The notes under the pieces were generated by a model. It worked only from the letters and a program-made list of their open reading frames with translations. It ran no database searches and had not been told where the DNA came from. From Propionicicella superfundia DSM 22317 (GTDB lineage: Bacteria; Actinomycetota; Actinomycetes; Propionibacteriales; Propionibacteriaceae), in contig NZ_AUIA01000012.1 in assembly GCF_000423465.1 (NCBI RefSeq), positions 111,509 through 175,508 on the forward strand: a stretch of 64,000 nucleotides of DNA, in the 5' to 3' direction. Both the position numbers and the translations under genes were made by a program. Positions 9,456-18,372 of this stretch are shown here, piece after piece; within the stretch, counting starts at the first letter, position 1; each line of letters opens with the position of its first letter.

Positions 9456-10375
9456 ATCCGGACACGGTCCAGCAAGTAGCGAATCCGCTGCCGTTCCTCC
9501 TCAACGAGGAAGCGCACGGCGACCACCAAGCCACCGAAGCGGTATTCCTGACCTTCAACGCCGACCCGGGCTTCTTCGAAGCTCGCATCCTTGGCGCATG
9601 CGTAAGCGCCGGCGCACGGGTCTGTCTGATAGGCGACGGCTCGGTGTGGAACCCGGATCCGTACGCCACCAAGCACGCCGGGAGGGACTACCACATCGGG
9701 TTGGTCACGCGACCCGGCGCCTTCCACCCCAAGCTCGTGTTGCTGGTAGGCCCGAAGAGGGCCCTCGTGGCGGTGGGGTCCGGCAACGTGACCATGGGCG
9801 GCTGGCAGCACAACGCAGAGACCTGGACCATCCTGTATGGCGATCTCGTCGAAGCACCCGCAGCAATGGCTCAGATCGCCGACGTGGTTGACGACATCAC
9901 TGGCGAAGGGGTTGACCTTCTGGCAGCCGAGTCGCTGACCCGGGCGTCCAGACAACTGAAGGCGCTCCTGGCGGGCTGCGCGAACGTGCTCGACTCGGGC
10001 CACCAGATTGTATCGAGCACCAGAGGCCCCATCATCGAACAACTGCCGACAACGAAGGCGGAGGAACTCCGGCTCTACGCGCCGTTCCACGACGACGCGT
10101 CACGAGGGGTCGCCGCGGTCATCCAGCGGCTGCGACCCAGCCACGTGACGGTCATGGTGCAACCTGGCTGGACGGTGCTCAACCCCACTGCCCTGGAGCA
10201 AGTCCTTCGAGCGAGTCACGTCGACTGGGAGATTGTGGAAGACGCCGAGTTGTCCCGTACAAGGCTGCGATACCGACACGGCAAGCTCATCGAGTGGACC
10301 ACGCCGGACGGGCAGGTCTTCGCACTGACTGGTAGCCCCAACCTGTCGTATGCAGCGCTGTGCGCGACGAGCGGA
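9452..10375 (+). pseudogene. PLD-fold nuclease/phospholipase-like gene, 5' part, broken by IS256-family insertion
   Basis: This is the N-terminal 308 codons of a gene split by the IS at 10376-12018. Two HxK motifs of the phospholipase D superfamily are present: FHPKLVLL (H92, K94) with VAVGSGN (S110, N112), and RHGKLIEW (H276, K278) with LTGSPN (S295, N297). These usually form one active site for phosphodiester cleavage. The frame is intact to the insertion point. As it stands, translation runs one codon into the IS and stops at TGA. The lost C-terminal part continues in frame at 12027. Joined, the product would be 899 residues. The catalytic half is retained, so a truncated active protein is possible. 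Confidence 0.85.
10368..10375 (+). repeat. Target-site duplication, left copy, of first IS256-family element
   Basis: CGAGCGGA at 10368-10375 recurs exactly at 12019-12026, directly abutting the two IS ends. Eight bases is a usual duplication length for the IS256 family. Confidence 0.9.
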
Positions 10376-10508
10376 AGTTGAGTCCCGCATAGTGGTGTAG
10401 CGCGGTTCCCGTGATCCTGTTGTTCGGCATGTCGCCGGACGTGGACGCGGTCATCGCGTGATCCTTCGAGTGAACCTCTCACAGCACTCTCGAAAGGAAA
10501 CATCCACG

Positions 10509-11759
10509 ATGACCGCTCCTCATATTGTCGACCCTGGCCGGCTGCTTGGCGAAGCCCTGTCCGACGCGTCACCGGACCTGATGCGCCAGCTGTTGGCGAC
10601 GGTGATCAACGCGTTGCTGTCCGCGGAGGCGGACGCGATCTGTGGCGCCGAGTGGGGTCAGCCCAGCCCTGATCGGACCGCGCAGCGTAACGGGTACCGG
10701 CACCGCGAGCTGGACACCCGGGTCGGCACGATCGACGTCGAGATCCCGAAGCTGCGGACCGGGACCTACTTCCCGGAATGGCTGATGGAACGGCGTAAGC
10801 GGGCCGAGTCGGCGCTGATCTCGGTGGTGGCGACCTGCTACTTGCTCGGCGTCTCGACCCGCCGGATGGACAAACTTGTCCAGTCTTTGGGGATCACCAG
10901 CTTGTCGAAGTCGCAGGTCTCCAGGATGGCGGCCGACCTGGACGCCCAGGTCGGCGCGTTCCGGACCCGCCGACTCGATGATGCCGGGTCGTTCACCTTC
11001 GTGGCCGCGGACGCACTCACGATGAAGGTCCGCGAAGCCGGCAGGGTGATCAACGCCGTGGTGCTGGTGGCGACCGGGGTGAACGCTGATGGGCACCGCG
11101 AGGTTCTCGGGGTGAAGGTGGCCACGTCGGAGACCGGCCCGGCGTGGAACAGCTTCTTCGCTGACCTGGTCGCCCGCGGCCTGTCCGGGGTGATGCTCGT
11201 CACCAGCGACGCTCACGCCGGCCTTGTCGAGGCGATCGCGGCGAACCTGCCCGGCGCGGCCTGGCAACGCTGCCGCACCCACTACGCCGCCAATCTCATG
11301 TCGGTGTGCCCCAAGAGCAGCTGGCCTGCGGTGAAGGCCCTGTTGCACTCGGTGTACGACCAGCCCGACGCCAAAGCCGTCCACGCCCAGTACGACAAGA
11401 TGCTCGACACCCTCGACGGCAAGCTGCCCGACGTGGTTGACCACCTCGACGCGGCCCGGGCCGACGTGCTCGCGTTCACCGCCTTCCCCAAAGAGCTGTG
11501 GCGACAGATCTGGTCGAACAACCCCAACGAACGCCTCAACCGCGAGATCCGGCGCCGTACCGACGTCGTCGGCATCTTCCCCGACCGCGACAGCGTGACC
11601 CGGCTCGTCGGTGCCGTCCTGGCCGAACAACACGACGAATGGGCCGAAGGCCGCCGCTACCTCGGCCTCGACGTCCTCGCCCGCTCACGCATGAGGCCCG
11701 CACCCGCCACCACGACCACCGAGGTCACCCTGCCCGAACTCGAGGAGGCCGCAGCATGA
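10509..11759 (+). CDS. IS256-family transposase
   Basis: This 416-residue DDE transposase of the mutator/IS256 type moves the element by a copy-out mechanism known for the family. Candidate catalytic residues are D168 (VAADALTMK), D234 (VTSDAHAGL) and E341 ([14 protein letters not shown]). ATG 10509 was chosen because GAAAGGAAA lies just upstream; an in-frame GTG at 10458 has no ribosome site. The stop overlaps the next small ORF (ATGA). Length and motifs are complete, so it could be functional. Confidence 0.93.
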   Translation: MTAPHIVDPGRLLGEALSDASPDLMRQLLATVINALLSAEADAICGAEWGQPSPDRTAQRNGYRHRELDTRVGTIDVEIPKLRTGTYFPEWLMERRKRAESALISVVATCYLLGVSTRRMDKLVQSLGITSLSKSQVSRMAADLDAQVGAFRTRRLDDAGSFTFVAADALTMKVREAGRVINAVVLVATGVNADGHREVLGVKVATSETGPAWNSFFADLVARGLSGVMLVTSDAHAGLVEAIAANLPGAAWQRCRTHYAANLMSVCPKSSWPAVKALLHSVYDQPDAKAVHAQYDKMLDTLDGKLPDVVDHLDAARADVLAFTAFPKELWRQIWSNNPNERLNREIRRRTDVVGIFPDRDSVTRLVGAVLAEQHDEWAEGRRYLGLDVLARSRMRPAPATTTTEVTLPELEEAAA

Positions 11760-11969
11760 CCCGCCGACCCAAGATCCTCGCCCAAGGACCCGGCTACACC
11801 CAGGCCGAGTACCTGACCACGCTGGCCGCCGGCCACGAGACCGGCTGGTGGGACGAAAACGGCGTCCCCGCACCCTGGCCCGACGACTTCCTCGACCCCC
11901 CACAGCGGCTGGCACACCGGCACCCTCGACCCCGTCATCACACTCAACCCAGGAGAACAACCCTTCTGA
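11756..11969 (+). pseudogene. Small IS accessory ORF, frameshifted
   Basis: The ORF begins inside the transposase stop (ATGA) and encodes [20 protein letters not shown] then [20 protein letters not shown], closely matching the 65-residue ORF of the second IS copy. A run of six C (near 11899-11905) in place of five shifts the frame after FLDP; removing one C restores the ending HSGW...EQPF and a stop at 11967-11969, at the same relative place as in copy 2. As written the frame runs on to 12016. This is a real frameshift or a homopolymer sequencing error. The function of the small protein is unknown. Confidence 0.7.
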
Positions 11970-12018
11970 CCCGAGCTCTCGAAGGATCAGCGGCTACACC
12001 ACTTCCGGGGACTTGACC

Positions 12019-12026
12019 CGAGCGGA
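12019..12026 (+). repeat. Target-site duplication, right copy, of first IS256-family element
   Basis: CGAGCGGA follows the IS right end and matches 10368-10375 exactly. Confidence 0.9.
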
Positions 12027-13802
12027 AGCGGTAACACCGAGATTGCCATTCTTGCCCGGGTCCAGGAATCGCTCTTCCCTCCATGCGCTCCGCTGAGCAT
12101 CGCACAGGTGCCTCGCGTGAGCATCTCTGGCCCTGAGGAACAGAGAGCGGGCGCTCCAGCAGCACATCCGCTCCTGCTGTCGGCGGTGATGACCGGTTCG
12201 GATCTGAGCCTGACGCTGAACCGCCCTCTGGCGTCACCGGGGGCGCTCGAGCTGTCCCTGCGAAGCGAGGCTCCAGGCATCTGGTCAGCGCTCGGGCAAG
12301 TGCCGGCCGGCACCTCGACGCCAATCGTGCGGGTGGCAGACCCCGTCCCAGCCAACAGCCGCCTCAGACTGCTCTCGTACGATGCCGAGGGCGCGGAGCA
12401 TGCTGGCCGGCTCGTCTTCGTGACCGACAAGGTCAGCGTGAGCCGACGTCAGGTCGTGACGATCAAGTCTCGAACGACCACCATCAAACCGAGTGACTTG
12501 TTCGGTTCCGACTTGACCGTCATTGCGGCCCTGGCGAGCGACTTGGCGGACCTCGCCAGCGATCTCTCGGCCTCCAAGGCTCCCCGAGTGACGCCCGGCT
12601 CAGACGCCCTCCCCGGGCAGCCCGAGCCTGCACGGGACACGGACTCCAGCGATTGGCTCTGGTGCCAAGAGCAAGCCGCGGCCCACCACGGCCGGTCTCT
12701 GGCCGCGTTCGGGCTCGGCATGCCAGCACCTCCAAGCACACCCAATGGTGAACACCTGGCTTGGGAGGACACTCTCGTCGAGGATGCCGAGGCAGGGCTG
12801 TCCGACGACACAGCGGAGACCGTCGACGCCGACCCAGACGTTGTGGACGAGACGCCGCTGGATCCACCAGATCACACCGGTGATCATGATGACATTCGTA
12901 TCGCGCGCCGCCGCCGGATCGCCAAGTGGGCCGACGTGATCAACACCGTGCCGGTGGCCTCGAGCCTGATTGTCCTTCGACTGTCCATGATCTGGTGGTC
13001 GGCAGGTGATTGGGACGCAGAGGATCCAGAACCTCAACGCGTCATCGCCACGATGCTGAAAGCCATCTCGCGGCGCGATACGCGCAACATGAAGGAAGTC
13101 GACGAGCGGGTTGCCAGCCTTGGTCTAGTGGCGCTAACCCTGATGCGAGATAGGGTCGATCTGACCATACGAGACGAGAAGGCGCTGCGGTTCCTCCGAC
13201 TTCGCGACGAGCTCGCCTACTGGGTTCTGGACGCACGCCGCGACCTGGTGGAGGAGTACTGCAAGCTCCTGAGAAGACCTTCCGGCATGCCCGTTGATCC
13301 CGAACAAGTCATGGAGAACGTCGCCGAATGGTCACAGGAAGACCCCTACGCGGACGTCGTCGCTGACTTGGAGAGCGCTGGATACTCGGTCACTCGTCCC
13401 GGAAAGAGACTCCTCTGCGTCTCCGGCGACTTCCGCGATCCTGATCGCGTGGCCCGATTGGCAGCGGGCCATGTGCCGGAGAGCAGCCTGCCGATCGGGG
13501 TGTGGGCAGTCAGCCAAGTCGGCAAAGGATGGGCCCTCGTCATCTGGGATCGGCCGAACCTCGTCAAAGCCGTCAACTCCGGCACGGCCCCAACGCGCTG
13601 GCGTCACCAACAACTGGGACCACTGCTCGGCCCCATCACCTCGATGGAGGATGGAAGCCATCTGGGCCTTGTTCGACACGGACGGCTTGTGGACGCGCCA
13701 CTCATTGCACACGAACTAATGGGGGAGCTCGGCGTCGCTTCACCGCACCCGCCCGCGGAAGGGCTTCTCGGTGTCGCAGGTGCAGATCACGTCCTCAGCT
13801 GA
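12027..13802 (+). pseudogene. PLD-fold nuclease-like gene, 3' part
   Basis: Removing the IS plus one target duplication joins codon 308 at 10375 to this segment in frame, reading ATSG-SGNTEIAILARVQESL, and the frame stays open to the stop at 13802 (591 codons). The joined product would be about 899 residues. The segment includes a helical acidic linker (DDTAETVDADPDVVDETPLD), a basic patch (IRIARRRRIAKWADVI) and a C-terminal region with no fold I recognise. An internal ATG or GTG near 12108-12118 could in principle give a separate fragment, but no convincing ribosome site is seen. The 3' end overlaps the convergent gene at 13795 by 8 bases. Confidence 0.8.
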
Positions 13803-14613
13803 TCCGACGTGACTCATGCTCGAAGTTGTCCGGAGGGTCAGGTAAGGAAGGGCCGCGTTTCGGACACGGCACCACAAGAGAGATATCAATCCCATGTCTG
13901 ATCTGACGACCGATCGGCATCAGATAGCTGAGGATGATGAACGCCGCGATGATGATCGGGGACGGCCAGCGTCCGGCCTGAGCCTCGAGAACGACTGCGA
14001 TGGTGCCGACGACGAACCGGGTGCGCCAGGCGAACTGGACCATTGGTATCCAGGCGACGCGGCGTCCGATCGCATGGGCGAGGCCGCGGACGAAGTCCCA
14101 CGGGATGGTCCAGACAGCCCAGAGCAGGTCGAATCGGGTGTGGCCGTGGTGGAGACGTCCGATGCCGTGGGCGATTAGGGCGGCGACCTGGTGGGCGGTG
14201 ATCTGGTTGGTGCAGTAGGCGGCCACGACGTCCCGCCGCAGGAGGACGTGGTGGCGTCCGGCCGTGCCGACAGGCGGACCGTGGCTGACGATCCGGAGAC
14301 GGACGCCGTCGGCGTCGGCCTGGTGGGTCGCGTTCCGCCACGCCACGGCCAGCCGCGGCGCCTCAGCGGGAGTGGCGCGGCGAGCGCGGTAGAGGAACCG
14401 GACCGCGGTGTCCTCGCCGAGTCCGGCTGCGAGCACCGCGCCGATGACCAAGCCTCCGACAGCGAGCACGAATCCAACGACCGGCGGCAGTGCGGCGATG
14501 ATCAGCAGCCAGAGCAGGCTGCTGATGAGGACGTCTGGGACGACGACGGCGGCCTTGAGCAGCAGGCTCCTCAGGACGGTTCGGGGCCGGTCGGTCGAGA
14601 TCGGATAGGTCAT
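13795..14613 (-). CDS. Membrane protein with degenerate M48-like motif
   Basis: This 272-residue protein has hydrophobic segments at about residues 15-65 (VVVPDVLISSLLWLLIIAAL then GFVLAVGGLVIGAVLAAGL) and again near 215-235. Between them, VAALIAHGIGRLHHGHTRF occupies the place of the HExxH zinc motif in M48 (HtpX-like) membrane peptidases, but the glutamate is missing (HGIGR). I infer an inactive or divergent relative. It is the last gene of a minus-strand set of three, overlapping the previous gene by an ATGA. That operon begins with the 41-bp element shared with the transfer operons, so this is probably an element-maintenance or transfer accessory protein. Confidence 0.65.
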   Translation of the reverse strand: MTYPISTDRPRTVLRSLLLKAAVVVPDVLISSLLWLLIIAALPPVVGFVLAVGGLVIGAVLAAGLGEDTAVRFLYRARRATPAEAPRLAVAWRNATHQADADGVRLRIVSHGPPVGTAGRHHVLLRRDVVAAYCTNQITAHQVAALIAHGIGRLHHGHTRFDLLWAVWTIPWDFVRGLAHAIGRRVAWIPMVQFAWRTRFVVGTIAVVLEAQAGRWPSPIIIAAFIILSYLMPIGRQIRHGIDISLVVPCPKRGPSLPDPPDNFEHESRRIS

Positions 14614-15059
14614 CGCTCGTGGTCCTGGTCGTCGAACAGGCAGGGGTGGTCGTCGTCGGGGCGGTATCCCTGCTCGCTGATCACACTCTGGGCTGCCTCA
14701 AGGAGGGAACCCAGTTCCGTGGCCACCCGGAGCGCCTGGTTGAGGAGCAGCACGGCTTCGGTCACGGACGCCGCGGGATCGCGGCGGTGGTCGTACACGT
14801 CGAGGACGTGCAGGGACTCCTCGAGGCCGCGGGCGAGCTGGGCGCACGCCTGCGGGAGGAGATGGCCGATGCCCTTGAGTTCGCCCAGTACCCGGTAGAG
14901 GGTCGGGGCAGGAATCGGTCCTTGGTTGGTGAGGTGGTTGATCGCGCGGAGCGACTCGTAGGTGAGTTCGGGCCAGCCCGCCACGTACTCGCCCTGTTCG
15001 GTGAAGCCGACCAGGGAGCGTCCTCCGTGCAGCCGGCTCTCCACGTTGACGACCGTCAT
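14610..15059 (-). CDS. Element protein of unknown function (149 aa)
   Basis: This is a soluble, mainly helical 149-residue protein. The N-terminal part (VESRLHGGRSLVGFTEQGEY) looks like a beta-rich segment; the rest (YRVLGELKGIGHLLPQACAQ onward) is helical and ends in an acidic tail. ATG 15059 overlaps the stop of the upstream gene (ATGA), and its own stop overlaps the start of the membrane protein gene. I do not recognise the family; by position it belongs to the element backbone. Confidence 0.7.
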   Translation of the reverse strand: MTVVNVESRLHGGRSLVGFTEQGEYVAGWPELTYESLRAINHLTNQGPIPAPTLYRVLGELKGIGHLLPQACAQLARGLEESLHVLDVYDHRRDPAASVTEAVLLLNQALRVATELGSLLEAAQSVISEQGYRPDDDHPCLFDDQDHER

Positions 15060-15361
15060 GACCGGCCCCCGTCCGCGTCTAGCTCGGCGAGTCGGCTGGC
15101 TTCCTTGAGGGTGGTCTCGCCATCGATCCAGGTGACGACGTCGGCGAGAGTGAGTCCGTCGGCGAGCATCGCCGAGATGGCGGCGCCGGCTTGGCGTTCG
15201 AGGGCGTCCCGCTCGCGGAGGGCGACGATCAGCGTGAGGGCGGCGGCGTCCAGTCGCTTGTCGCGCTCGGCTGCCTGGGCGCGGCGCTTGGCCTGCGCGG
15301 CGATCGCCGCCTGCCGGGCGGCGCGGCGGATGGATTGCCCGCTCGTTCTGGCGTCGGTCAT
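15056..15361 (-). CDS. Element protein of unknown function (101 aa), first gene of operon
   Basis: This 101-residue protein is rich in Ala, Arg and Gln at its N-terminus (IRRAARQAAIAAQAKRRAQA), probably a long basic helix or coiled coil, followed by MLADGLTLADVVTWIDGETT. It is the first gene downstream of the 41-bp element at 15394-15434. GGGAGCC lies 8 bases ahead of ATG 15361. The basic helix could contact DNA, but no named domain is recognised. Confidence 0.65.
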   Translation of the reverse strand: MTDARTSGQSIRRAARQAAIAAQAKRRAQAAERDKRLDAAALTLIVALRERDALERQAGAAISAMLADGLTLADVVTWIDGETTLKEASRLAELDADGGRS

Positions 15362-15375
15362 AGGGGCCGGCTCCC

Positions 15376-15434
15376 TTCTGGTCGGTGAGTCCTCTCACCC
15401 TCCAGAAGTGAGCCAAGGGTCCGTCCACGGACAG
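15376..15434 (-). promoter_or_regulatory. 41-bp shared transfer-operon element plus hairpin (site A)
   Basis: On the minus strand CTGTCCG (15428-15434) is followed after exactly 16 bases by TCACTTCTGGAGGGTGAG, ending at 15394. The same arrangement occurs at three other operon starts. Just downstream, plus-strand TTCTGGTCGGTGAG (15376-15389) is complementary to CTCACCCTCCAGAA (15394-15407) at 12 of 14 positions with a 4-base loop, a strong dyad. A shorter alternative stem, CTCAC/GTGAG, encloses the GGAGG sequence. It reads as an operator or as a leader RNA switch. Confidence 0.7.
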
Positions 15435-15483
15435 TCCGGCGACGAATGGCGACCACCGCCGCGCACGTGGGCGGAGGACGGCC

Positions 15484-15800
15484 TCAGGTCCGGGGGGCGG
15501 CAGGCTGTCCCTTCACTCGCGGGGAGGCCTCGGGGAGTTGCCACCGCAAAGCGGTGATGTGATCGGGCTCGAGGGACCGGGCGGGGTTAGGAGCTTGAAC
15601 AGCTTCTTGGGCCAAACGACGGCGACGTCGCGGATCAAGAAGTCCCCGCCGATCAGGGGCCAGTCGGCGTCCACGCAACACAAGGCCCCGCGCACACCCA
15701 TGACGACGTTGCCGTTCTCGATGGGCTCGTCCGCACCGTGAACGAGGCCCGAGTGGACCTCGCCGAGGCGGCGCGTGCCAGTTCCGACCGTGACGCGCAC
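15484..15800 (-). pseudogene. Remnant of a NERD (nuclease-related) domain gene
   Basis: On the minus strand one frame reads ADEPIENGNVVMGVRGALCC then VDADWPLIGGDFLIRDVAVV and WPKKLFKLLTPPGP, which fits the C-terminal half of actinobacterial NERD-domain proteins. The match then jumps to another frame (LEPDHITALRWQLPEASPRV, stop at 15484), so a frameshift near 15575 has broken it. The N-terminal half of the domain is not found between here and the next gene. It is a decayed fragment; the upper boundary is approximate. Confidence 0.5.
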
Positions 15801-15904
15801 AGCTGGTCGCGGCCGCCGCAGATCTTTCGGACGGCGCTCGACCGGCTGCTGGCCCGGAGGTGGACGACGTAGGACCCTTTGTCGCCCGCTCGCGCGGCCG
15901 TGCG

Positions 15905-16945
15905 TCAGGGGAGATCGTCGAACAGGCTGGTCTGGCCCGGCAGGGGCTGGGTTCCGGCGGGGCGACGCCTCGGCTTCTGCGGCGCGATCGTGGCGGTTTC
16001 CAGCTTCGGTAGGAGCCTGTCGGCGATCTCCTGGTGAGTGTCCGCCGCGCGGAGCCCCACGCGTTTGACGTGCCAAGTGCCGGTCTTGTCGCGGGTGGTG
16101 AGTCTCGCCGCGTACAGGATGCCCATGGCCGACTCCACGTCGTCCACGGTGCAGCGCCCGTACATTGTCCGCAGGTGGTCGGCGATGGTGCGGGTGCCCG
16201 CAGTGAACACGGTGCCGCGTCCGCCGGCGAGGCTGGGGAACACGCTCGCCCAGAGCCTGGTTGCCAGGTACAGCGGGGGGATGGGGTCGTTCACGAACGG
16301 CTGGGTGACCTTCACGCCCTGGAACATGTGCGGCTTGATGTTGAGCGCCTCGTCCCAGTCGCCGTAGTTGGGATGACGCCCGTTGTCCTTGTGCAGGGCG
16401 CCGTTGGCAGGGAAGGGCCAGAACGTAAACGTGTACCTGTCCGGCTGCTGTGAGAACGCAACGAGGACAGGCCGCCTCGGGGGCTTGAACGCGTGCCCGG
16501 CCGCGTCGAGACGGTCAGCGTAGACGCGTTTTGCGGCCGACGGTGCAAGGTCGAACGGGGACAGATACAGCACGTCGCAAACGCTGACCGGGCTGGTCGT
16601 CGTCGGTCCCGAAGGGAGCCGGTCCAGCCGCGAGTAACGGTCGAGCTGGCGGCACAGCTTGTCGACCGAGTTGTCGTGGAGGGCGATGTTGGCGATCTCG
16701 GCCGCGATGCCCGTGCCGTCCTTGAACAGGATGGTGAAGTCGGGGGTGGCCTTCTTCCCGTCGGGGCCGGCCAGGTTCGGGAACCGTTCGAAGTGGGCGA
16801 CCGTTGGGGGCAGGGTGGCGCTGCTCGGGTCGCTGAACAGCCATTGGTAGGCGGAGACCACGTCGACGGACCGGTCGTAGAGCCGGTAGGCGTCGAGCAG
16901 TCCTTGGATCTTGGCTTGCGTGAACTCCCCCTCGTCCCGCGGCAT
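15905..16945 (-). CDS. Unknown protein, possible PD-(D/E)xK-type nuclease, second gene of pair
   Basis: This 346-residue protein has near its N-terminus ATPDFTILFKDGTGIAAEIA (about residues 66-85), a beta-hairpin with Asp then Glu that resembles a PD-(D/E)xK nuclease core, although the lysine is not obvious (E-I-A). The remainder contains many aromatic residues (FTFWPFPANGAL) and a C-terminal helix region ending in GQTSLFDDLP. It begins 4 bases after the stop of the upstream gene, so the two form a unit. I do not recognise either family; a two-gene defence module is one possibility given the surrounding cargo. Confidence 0.6.
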   Translation of the reverse strand: MPRDEGEFTQAKIQGLLDAYRLYDRSVDVVSAYQWLFSDPSSATLPPTVAHFERFPNLAGPDGKKATPDFTILFKDGTGIAAEIANIALHDNSVDKLCRQLDRYSRLDRLPSGPTTTSPVSVCDVLYLSPFDLAPSAAKRVYADRLDAAGHAFKPPRRPVLVAFSQQPDRYTFTFWPFPANGALHKDNGRHPNYGDWDEALNIKPHMFQGVKVTQPFVNDPIPPLYLATRLWASVFPSLAGGRGTVFTAGTRTIADHLRTMYGRCTVDDVESAMGILYAARLTTRDKTGTWHVKRVGLRAADTHQEIADRLLPKLETATIAPQKPRRRPAGTQPLPGQTSLFDDLP

Positions 16946-16949
16946 GGGC

Positions 16950-18044
16950 CTACCCGACGGGAGCGCGCAGGTCGTCGAGGCTTACCGGTTCGACCGGGGG
17001 CGGGTCGGCGATGGCGACCGCGCCGAGCCGTTCGCCGAGGTACTGCGCGACGCGGGCGAGCGCGGTCGCGGACGCCCGGTACCCCGGATAGAGGTCGATC
17101 CGGTCGGGCCGTGTCACCATCACGTCGAAGTTCGAACCGTCCCGCTCGTCCGTTGCCGCAAAGTGCAGGTAGGGGTTGCGGTGGAACACGGCCACCGACA
17201 CGTCCGGAAGCGACTTCGTGATCGTCAACAGCTCCCCGGTCTCGGCGGGCGTGTTCAGCATCTCCAACGGGAGGAATACTGACACGGGCCGGACGGTCTG
17301 CTGCGGGCGGCGCGCACGCCCGGACAACAGCCCCTTCCGGCGGGCGGTCGCTTCCTCCAGTCGGGTGAGCACCTGGTCTGCGAACACGCCGAAGTCTCCC
17401 GAGTAGAGAGTCGCGCCGGCAAGCCGACGAACGTGCACGTGCATGGTGGACGACACCATGAGCTCCAAGGTGCGGACCGAGGCGCCGAAGTCCTCGGTCT
17501 CCTCGATCAGGTCGAGGTGGGACGGACGGAGACGGTTCTCGCGCTGTTTGAAGCTGCGGTTCACCGCGGAGCCGTCCTCCAGCTTGCGCGCGGACATGCG
17601 GACAACCTCCACATCCCCGAACTCCGACAACCGGTCCCCGATGGCGGAGAAGTCGTCGTGGTCGAGGTAGCAGCGGGACACCGTGGACGACGCCGCCACC
17701 CAGTTGCTCACGTTGCGCCACTGCCGGTGCGTCGCAGGCAGCCCGCTCGCGAGCTCGAACACGCCCGGAAACTGCGTCGGGAACGCGCCGACGACCCACT
17801 GGCCCTCGTGGTCGCGCAGGTGCAGGAACACGTTAGGACCGGACTCCACCCGCTCGACCGAGGCGACGCCCCTCGGCCGGATGCTGTCGAACGGGTGCCC
17901 CTCGGACGTGAACACGGTCTCGAACGTGGCGACCGTGTTCCGGCTGCCGCTTACAGCGCACGCCTGCGCGTACAACTCCGAGAGCCCCTCCGGCCGGTCA
18001 TTCTGCGAGCTCATGGCAGCGTCCAACGCCGCCAGTTCCGCCAT
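16950..18044 (-). CDS. Unknown protein, first gene of a two-gene unit
   Basis: This 364-residue soluble protein has no named domain I can identify. Visible features are a central segment VRTLELMVSSTMHVHVRRLA and a C-terminal region, PVSVFLPLEMLNTPAETGEL then YLHFAATDERDGSNFDVMVT, of alternating strands and helices. ATG 18044 was chosen because GGGAGGGG lies 9 bases upstream; an ATG at 18074 in the same frame lacks a ribosome site. The gene runs divergently from the relaxase gene and lacks the 41-bp element, so it probably has its own promoter in the 18045-18331 interval. Confidence 0.6.
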   Translation of the reverse strand: MAELAALDAAMSSQNDRPEGLSELYAQACAVSGSRNTVATFETVFTSEGHPFDSIRPRGVASVERVESGPNVFLHLRDHEGQWVVGAFPTQFPGVFELASGLPATHRQWRNVSNWVAASSTVSRCYLDHDDFSAIGDRLSEFGDVEVVRMSARKLEDGSAVNRSFKQRENRLRPSHLDLIEETEDFGASVRTLELMVSSTMHVHVRRLAGATLYSGDFGVFADQVLTRLEEATARRKGLLSGRARRPQQTVRPVSVFLPLEMLNTPAETGELLTITKSLPDVSVAVFHRNPYLHFAATDERDGSNFDVMVTRPDRIDLYPGYRASATALARVAQYLGERLGAVAIADPPPVEPVSLDDLRAPVG

Positions 18045-18258
18045 GGTTGGGTCCCCTCCCGGTAGTGCTGCCATTCAACCAGATCCGCGCGGTGCCGAGC
18101 GGGTGAAACGGGGACCTACGGACAGCTCGGCTCGACCCCGACGGTCGCCACCAGCCGTCCTGAGTTCCCCTGACCCCTATGCTGCTCCGCGCCTCGCCGC
18201 GTCCATCTGAACCGTGACGAGTTCACCCCTGGGACCCGCCGTCGCCATTCCGACCAGC

Positions 18259-18284
18259 ATGTCCCTGCCAATGTCCCGATGTCC
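18259..18284 (+). repeat. ATGTCC direct repeats upstream of relaxase
   Basis: ATGTCCC occurs at 18259-18265 and 18271-18277 and ATGTCC at 18279-18284, about 90-110 bases before the relaxase start. The same heptamer is repeated in the 48.9 kb regulatory region. These could be operator half-sites or part of the transfer origin. The rest of the 18045-18331 gap shows nothing else I can assign. Confidence 0.45.
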
Positions 18285-18331
18285 TCATGTGGCACACACC
18301 TGGTGCACCCAGGCAAGTCGACCCGGCGAAG

Positions 18332-18372
18332 GTGTCCGTGGAAGGCCCTGAATCTCACTTCTGGAGAGTGTG
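18332..18372 (+). promoter_or_regulatory. 41-bp shared transfer-operon element (site B)
   Basis: GTGTCCG (18332-18338), 16 bases, then TCACTTCTGGAGAGTGTG (18355-18372). The element ends exactly where the relaxase ATG begins, so its GGAGAG is the ribosome site. Same layout as the sites at 15.4, 35.9 and 48.0 kb. Confidence 0.75.

Larger units (their letters stand above)
10376..12018 (+). mobile_element. IS256-family (mutator type) insertion sequence, copy 1
   Basis: The element is 1643 bp, bounded by the 8-bp target duplication CGAGCGGA. Its ends are imperfect 26-bp inverted repeats whose inner 11 bases (AGTGGTGTAGC) are identical. It carries a transposase gene and a short downstream ORF overlapping it by 4 bases. 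It sits inside a PLD-like nuclease gene. A related, non-identical copy lies at 23920-25544. The two copies differ at many positions, so they reflect separate arrivals or an old duplication. Confidence 0.9.

Noticed and set aside
10569..11633. Long minus-strand frame inside the IS256-family transposase (and its equivalent in copy 2)
   Set aside because: Antisense shadow of a conserved transposase.
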